Assembly (NCBI GenBank): GCA_031553225.1
Contig: JAVBLU010000045.1
Coordinates: 1 to 35,552 of the forward strand
Direction: 5' to 3'
Length of the DNA: 35,552 nt
From: JAVBLU01 sp031553225
GTDB taxonomy: Bacteria; Bacillota; Clostridia; Christensenellales; UBA1750
Shown: piece after piece, positions 32,297 to 35,552 of the stretch
How positions within the stretch are numbered: the stretch's first letter is position 1
How the letters are laid out: the number at the start of each line of letters is the position of its first letter
The notes under the pieces: model-generated
Database searches by the model: none
What the model was told of the DNA's origin: nothing
The model's input: only the letters and a program-made list of their open reading frames with translations
Translations under genes and position numbers: made by a program

Positions 32297-33981
32297 GAAG
32301 GCCCTCCCTTCCGCGGCAGACGGATCTGCGCGCACGTACCCTCGTCCAGACGGCTCTCAACCGTTAATCCCCAGGGCTCGCCGTACAAAAGCCGCACCCG
32401 GCTGCGCACGTTGGCCAGGCCGATGTGCCGCGCGTCGCCCACGTCGGAGGGCTCGCTCAAGGCGCGCAGCTTTTCCTCGCTCATGCCCGCCCCGTCGTCC
32501 CACACGCGCAGGGACAGCGCGTCGTCCTCAAAGCGCGCGCTGATGCGGATGGTGAAAAACGGCTTGCGGCCCATGGCGTGAAAGGTGGCGTTCTCCACGA
32601 GCGGCTGCAGCAGCAGCACGGGGATCATCTGGCCCAGCGTGTCCTCGGCCACGTCGTACAGCACGTCGAACTTGTTCGGGTAGCGCTGCTTTTGAATGAA
32701 CACGTAGCTGCGCAGAAGCCGCAGCTCTTCCTTTAGGGGCACAAGCTTGCCCGGCTCGCGCATGGCGCTTTCCAGAATGTCGCCCAGCGCCGTGCACAGC
32801 TCCGCCACGGCGGGCACCTGCTCCAGCAGCGCCATGTATTTGATGGTGCCCAGCGCGTTGTGCATAAAGTGCGGGGAGAGCTGCGCTTGGCGCACCTGCA
32901 TCTCCAGCATCAGGCTTTGCTCGCGCGCGCGCACGGCGTTTTCCATCAGCTGGCCGATGCGGCCGGCCAGCTCGTTCATGCAGCGGGCCAGGTCGGCCAC
33001 CTCGCCGCTCCCCGGAGCGTCATACCGGCTTTGCAGGTCGCCCGCGCCCAGGCGCAGCGCGTGCGCGCGCAAAAGGGTGAGCGGCCGGGAGATGCGCCGG
33101 ACCATGAACAGCCCCACGAGCAGCGTTAGCGCCAGCACCGCGCCCGCCGAAAGGAAAATGGAGCGACGGATGGCGCGCACAGGGCTGCGCAGAAGCGACA
33201 GAGGCACGGCGGCCGTGGCCTTCAGGTCGGTCTCGCCGATGTCGCGGTTGATCTGCACGAGCTGGCCGCCCGCCTCCTTGAGCGCTTCGTCGTTGGAGAT
33301 GCTCACGAGCGTCTGCCCGCCCCAGCCGATGTCCACCACCCCGATGAGCGAGCGGTCGATGGCGGCGGTTGCCGAGTACAGCCATGCCCGCGGGATGCCG
33401 AACACGATCATGCCGATGCGCCGGCCCTCCTCGTCCTGCACGCTGCGGGCAAACAGCAGGTTGTCGCCCAGGCTCTCCACGGCCGAAGGGTCGATGAGGG
33501 ACAGGCGGTAGGCGTCGGGCGGGTCGGCCGCCTCCACCTGGCGCAGCGACTGCTCCCACGTGGGGTAGCGCGCGGCGTCGCGCACCATGGGCAGCGCGTG
33601 CCCGTTGCTCGACAGAAGGATCACGTCGATCTGCTCGCGCATGCCGCCCACGGCGTAGGTGAGGTAGTCGCGCCCCAGGTTCCACTCCGTGTCGAAGCGC
33701 CGCACCACGCCTTCCTGGCGGTAGTCTGCGCTCAGGTACGCCTGCACGCTCTTCTCCGAGGCGATGGCCACGGACAGGGACACGAGCTGCCGATGCCACG
33801 TCTCCACCGCCGTGGATACGGCAAACAGCTGGTCGGACGCCGTGCGCCAGGCCATCTGGTACAGCAGGTCGCCGGAGACATACAGCGCCGACCAGCCCAC
33901 GATGAGCATGGGCAGCAGCGCGCCCAGCGCAAAGAACACGGCAAACCGCGTGCTCAGCCGGCCGCCCGCGCGCGTGGCCAT
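32293..33981 (-). CDS. YesM-type sensor histidine kinase
   Basis: A 562-residue membrane kinase. Membrane segments lie at about 12-36 and 273-295 and flank a ~235-residue extracellular sensor (Cache-like). A HAMP domain follows (296-350). The His-kinase motif SPHFMHNAL has the phosphorylated His at 371. The ATPase domain shows LQPLVENATFHA (458-469), DDGAGM (495-500) and HIGLANVRSRVRLLYG. It is predicted to sense an extracellular sugar or binding-protein complex and phosphorylate the coupled regulator. GGAGGTG lies 5 bases before ATG 33981; an upstream ATG at 34059 would run through the hairpin before the gene. Confidence 0.95.
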   Translation of the reverse strand: MATRAGGRLSTRFAVFFALGALLPMLIVGWSALYVSGDLLYQMAWRTASDQLFAVSTAVETWHRQLVSLSVAIASEKSVQAYLSADYRQEGVVRRFDTEWNLGRDYLTYAVGGMREQIDVILLSSNGHALPMVRDAARYPTWEQSLRQVEAADPPDAYRLSLIDPSAVESLGDNLLFARSVQDEEGRRIGMIVFGIPRAWLYSATAAIDRSLIGVVDIGWGGQTLVSISNDEALKEAGGQLVQINRDIGETDLKATAAVPLSLLRSPVRAIRRSIFLSAGAVLALTLLVGLFMVRRISRPLTLLRAHALRLGAGDLQSRYDAPGSGEVADLARCMNELAGRIGQLMENAVRAREQSLMLEMQVRQAQLSPHFMHNALGTIKYMALLEQVPAVAELCTALGDILESAMREPGKLVPLKEELRLLRSYVFIQKQRYPNKFDVLYDVAEDTLGQMIPVLLLQPLVENATFHAMGRKPFFTIRISARFEDDALSLRVWDDGAGMSEEKLRALSEPSDVGDARHIGLANVRSRVRLLYGEPWGLTVESRLDEGTCAQIRLPRKGGPS

Positions 33982-34032
33982 GCGCTCACCTCCGCATCTC
34001 CTCGTGAAATCCAGGCGTCGGAGCGGAAACGG

Positions 34033-34067
34033 ACGGCCCGGCAAGCGAAAAGCGCTCACCGGGCCGT
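34033..34067 (-). terminator. Hairpin between binding-protein and kinase genes
   Basis: A perfect 9-base stem (ACGGCCCGG at 34033-34041 pairing with CCGGGCCGT at 34059-34067) has an inner AGCG/CGCT helix and outer AAACG/CGTTT pairing. On the minus strand only a short TCCGTTTCC follows, so it may be a partial terminator or mRNA-stabilising element that lets the binding protein be made in excess of the kinase. Confidence 0.55.
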
Positions 34068-34083
34068 TTTCGTTTACGCGCTT

Positions 34084-35552
34084 TTACTTGCGCCCATCAT
34101 ACCACGTTTGCAGCTCTTTGAGTACATCCTCGCCGCCCTTGGCCTTGAAATCCTCCTCCATCTTGGCCCAGGCCGCGTCCGTGTAGCCTTCCACGATCAT
34201 CTTCATCATGGCGGTGGTAACGGCCGAGCCGGCGTCCGAATTATACTTGGCGTAGGAGGGGGCGTTGAGCGGAACCTCCAGGATGGCGTTGCTCTTTTTA
34301 AGGGCCGAAATGCGCGCCACAACCTCCACGTTGTTCATGGAGACGTTCCAGGCGTCGTCCCAGGTGTTGTCCAGAACGACGCGGCTGTAGTAGCCGCGGT
34401 AATCAACGGGCGCTTTGTCGGTGAAGGCGGGCTTGCCGTCCTTCACCGTCCAGTTCTCGCCCTCGATGCCGTAGCAGATCGTGTTGATGACGGCGGGGTC
34501 CTGGCAGGCGTTCAGGAAGCCGAGCACGTCGTTTACGCGTTTCTCGCTCGTCTTGGGCACGATCCAGGCCATCGAGTAGATGGGCTGGGCCAGATACCCC
34601 TGCTCGCCGTTTAGGCCCTTCGGGGCGTCGATGCACACGAGTTTGGCGCCGGGGTTCTTTTCCGTAAAGGCGGGGGTCTGGCGCGGTACATCCACGGTGG
34701 TCCACATCATCACGGCCACGTTGCCGGCCACGCATTTCTGCATGAGTTCCTTCTCAACGATGAACTCCTTGTCCAGGTACCCGGCTTTATAGTACTCGTT
34801 CATCTTCTGCACGAAGGCCTTGCCGCCCTCGCCCATCAGGGGCACGCAGGCCTTACCCGCGTCGTCGAAGTAGAACACCGTGTTGCCGTTGTAGTAGATG
34901 CCGTACGCGCCCAGAAGCGGGATAAAGCGGTACAGCGAGCCGTCCGCGCCCAGGGTAATCTTGTCGGGGTTCTTCTCTTTCAGGGCCTTCAGGAAGGCGG
35001 TGTACTCGTCCATGGTCGTGGGAGCCGTCAGGGACTGGGCGTCCATCAGGTCCTGGCGGGCGTACATAAGGCCGATGGCCGCGCCGCCCGTGTAGCGGCA
35101 CAGCGCGTACAGCTTGCCGTCCACGCTGCCGATGTCCTGAACGGCCTTGGGCAGCACCTTCATCAAGTCGGGGCAGGCGGCGGGCGCGGCGGTCGTCAAA
35201 TCGGTCAGCGCGCCGGCCTTGATCAGGTTGAGGATGGTGGGGGAGGGGTTCGTCTGGATCAGGTCGGGCGCGTTGCCGCTGGCCAGCATGAGCATAAGCT
35301 GATCGTCGAAGGTGGAGCCCGGCGCAGAGGGCTTAAACAGCGTCCAGTTCACGTCGTATCCGGTCTTTTCCTTGATAAAATCGTAGAACTCGTTCTTTTG
35401 TATGTCCTTTCCGTCGGGGAACTGCGCGCCGGCCGGAACCGTGAGCACGTTCACCTTGGTAGGAGCCTTGGGCGCGGGCGCGGCCGTAGCCGGCACGGGC
35501 GTGGCCGCCGCTGTGGCGGCGGGGGCCGCCGTAGCCGGGGCGGCCGTTGGCG
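34084..35552 (-). CDS. Sugar ABC transporter solute-binding lipoprotein (LplA/YtcQ-like), C-terminal part
   Basis: About 489 residues lie in the window; the start is beyond the right edge. The first ~35 visible residues are an Ala/Pro/Thr-rich linker of the kind that follows a lipobox. A type-I/II sugar-binding fold follows: LTVPAGAQFPDGKDIQKNEF, QLMLMLASGNAPDLIQTNP, then LTAPTTMDEYTAFLKALKEK and the C-terminal AWAKMEEDFKAKGGEDVL. It captures saccharides outside the cell for an LplB/YtcP-type importer whose permeases are probably upstream, outside the window. It is followed by a hairpin and the YesM/YesN pair. It differs in sequence from the lipoprotein fragment at the left edge. Confidence 0.92.
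   Translation of the reverse strand, partial: PTAAPATAAPAATAAATPVPATAAPAPKAPTKVNVLTVPAGAQFPDGKDIQKNEFYDFIKEKTGYDVNWTLFKPSAPGSTFDDQLMLMLASGNAPDLIQTNPSPTILNLIKAGALTDLTTAAPAACPDLMKVLPKAVQDIGSVDGKLYALCRYTGGAAIGLMYARQDLMDAQSLTAPTTMDEYTAFLKALKEKNPDKITLGADGSLYRFIPLLGAYGIYYNGNTVFYFDDAGKACVPLMGEGGKAFVQKMNEYYKAGYLDKEFIVEKELMQKCVAGNVAVMMWTTVDVPRQTPAFTEKNPGAKLVCIDAPKGLNGEQGYLAQPIYSMAWIVPKTSEKRVNDVLGFLNACQDPAVINTICYGIEGENWTVKDGKPAFTDKAPVDYRGYYSRVVLDNTWDDAWNVSMNNVEVVARISALKKSNAILEVPLNAPSYAKYNSDAGSAVTTAMMKMIVEGYTDAAWAKMEEDFKAKGGEDVLKELQTWYDGRK

Noticed and set aside
30779..32581. A 600-codon plus-strand open frame opposite the response regulator
   Set aside because: His/Arg/Gln-rich antisense shadow without start signals; the minus strand has a complete receiver and AraC domain.

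Overview
This is a GC-rich window (clearly above 60% GC by eye) whose gene content points to a Bacillota/Clostridia bacterium. The pointers are LplB/YtcP-type sugar ABC importers, YesM/YesN-type two-component regulation, a single-chain clostridial PurL, a complete V-type ATPase operon in the Enterococcus ntp order, and strong AGGAGG-type ribosome binding sites with frequent TTG/GTG starts. A Christensenellales-like gut lineage would fit, but the sequence alone does not prove it. No rRNA, tRNA, CRISPR array, insertion sequence or phage gene was seen.

Layout. (1) 1-3840, minus strand: a sugar-utilisation operon with a sialidase-like beta-propeller protein, two ABC permeases and the start of a solute-binding lipoprotein. 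It has a near-consensus promoter and is divergent from a LacI-family regulator (4023-5075, plus) with a fully consensus promoter. The two promoters flank a short AT-rich control region. (2) 5061-9298, minus: a DUF4037-type nucleotidyltransferase, two translationally coupled FAD oxidoreductases (a COG2509-like protein and a BaiN/HI0933-family protein) and a GNAT acetyltransferase. (3) 9626-18232, minus: nine V-type ATPase genes in the order ntpF-I-K-E-C-G-A-B-D, closed by a strong hairpin terminator. The K subunit keeps every residue of the Enterococcus hirae Na+ site. (4) 18348-24812, minus: purL, a sugar-phosphate isomerase/epimerase-like TIM barrel, a GNAT protein, rpiB and upp, a nucleotide and pentose-phosphate cluster. 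(5) 25067-25477, plus: a DUF2752 membrane protein whose promoter appears to share a palindromic -35 box with purL. (6) 25541-29438: an AraC/GyrI-type regulator (minus) divergent from a three-gene plus-strand operon with a DUF5058-like membrane protein, a second polytopic membrane protein and a membrane-anchored M20 peptidase resembling CPS1/PM20D1. (7) 29563-30900, minus: a 1.3 kb stretch with no intact gene, read here as a decayed RNA polymerase sigma-like gene broken by several frameshifts. (8) 30908-35552, minus: a YesN-type response regulator, a YesM-type sensor kinase and most of a second sugar-binding lipoprotein.

Taken together the cell imports saccharides through at least two ABC systems, one under LacI control and one beside a YesMN pair. 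It probably uses a sodium-coupled rotary ATPase, and it carries an uncharacterised membrane-protein pair linked to an M20 hydrolase. That operon (26577-29438) and the sigma-like pseudogene are the most unusual parts of the window.
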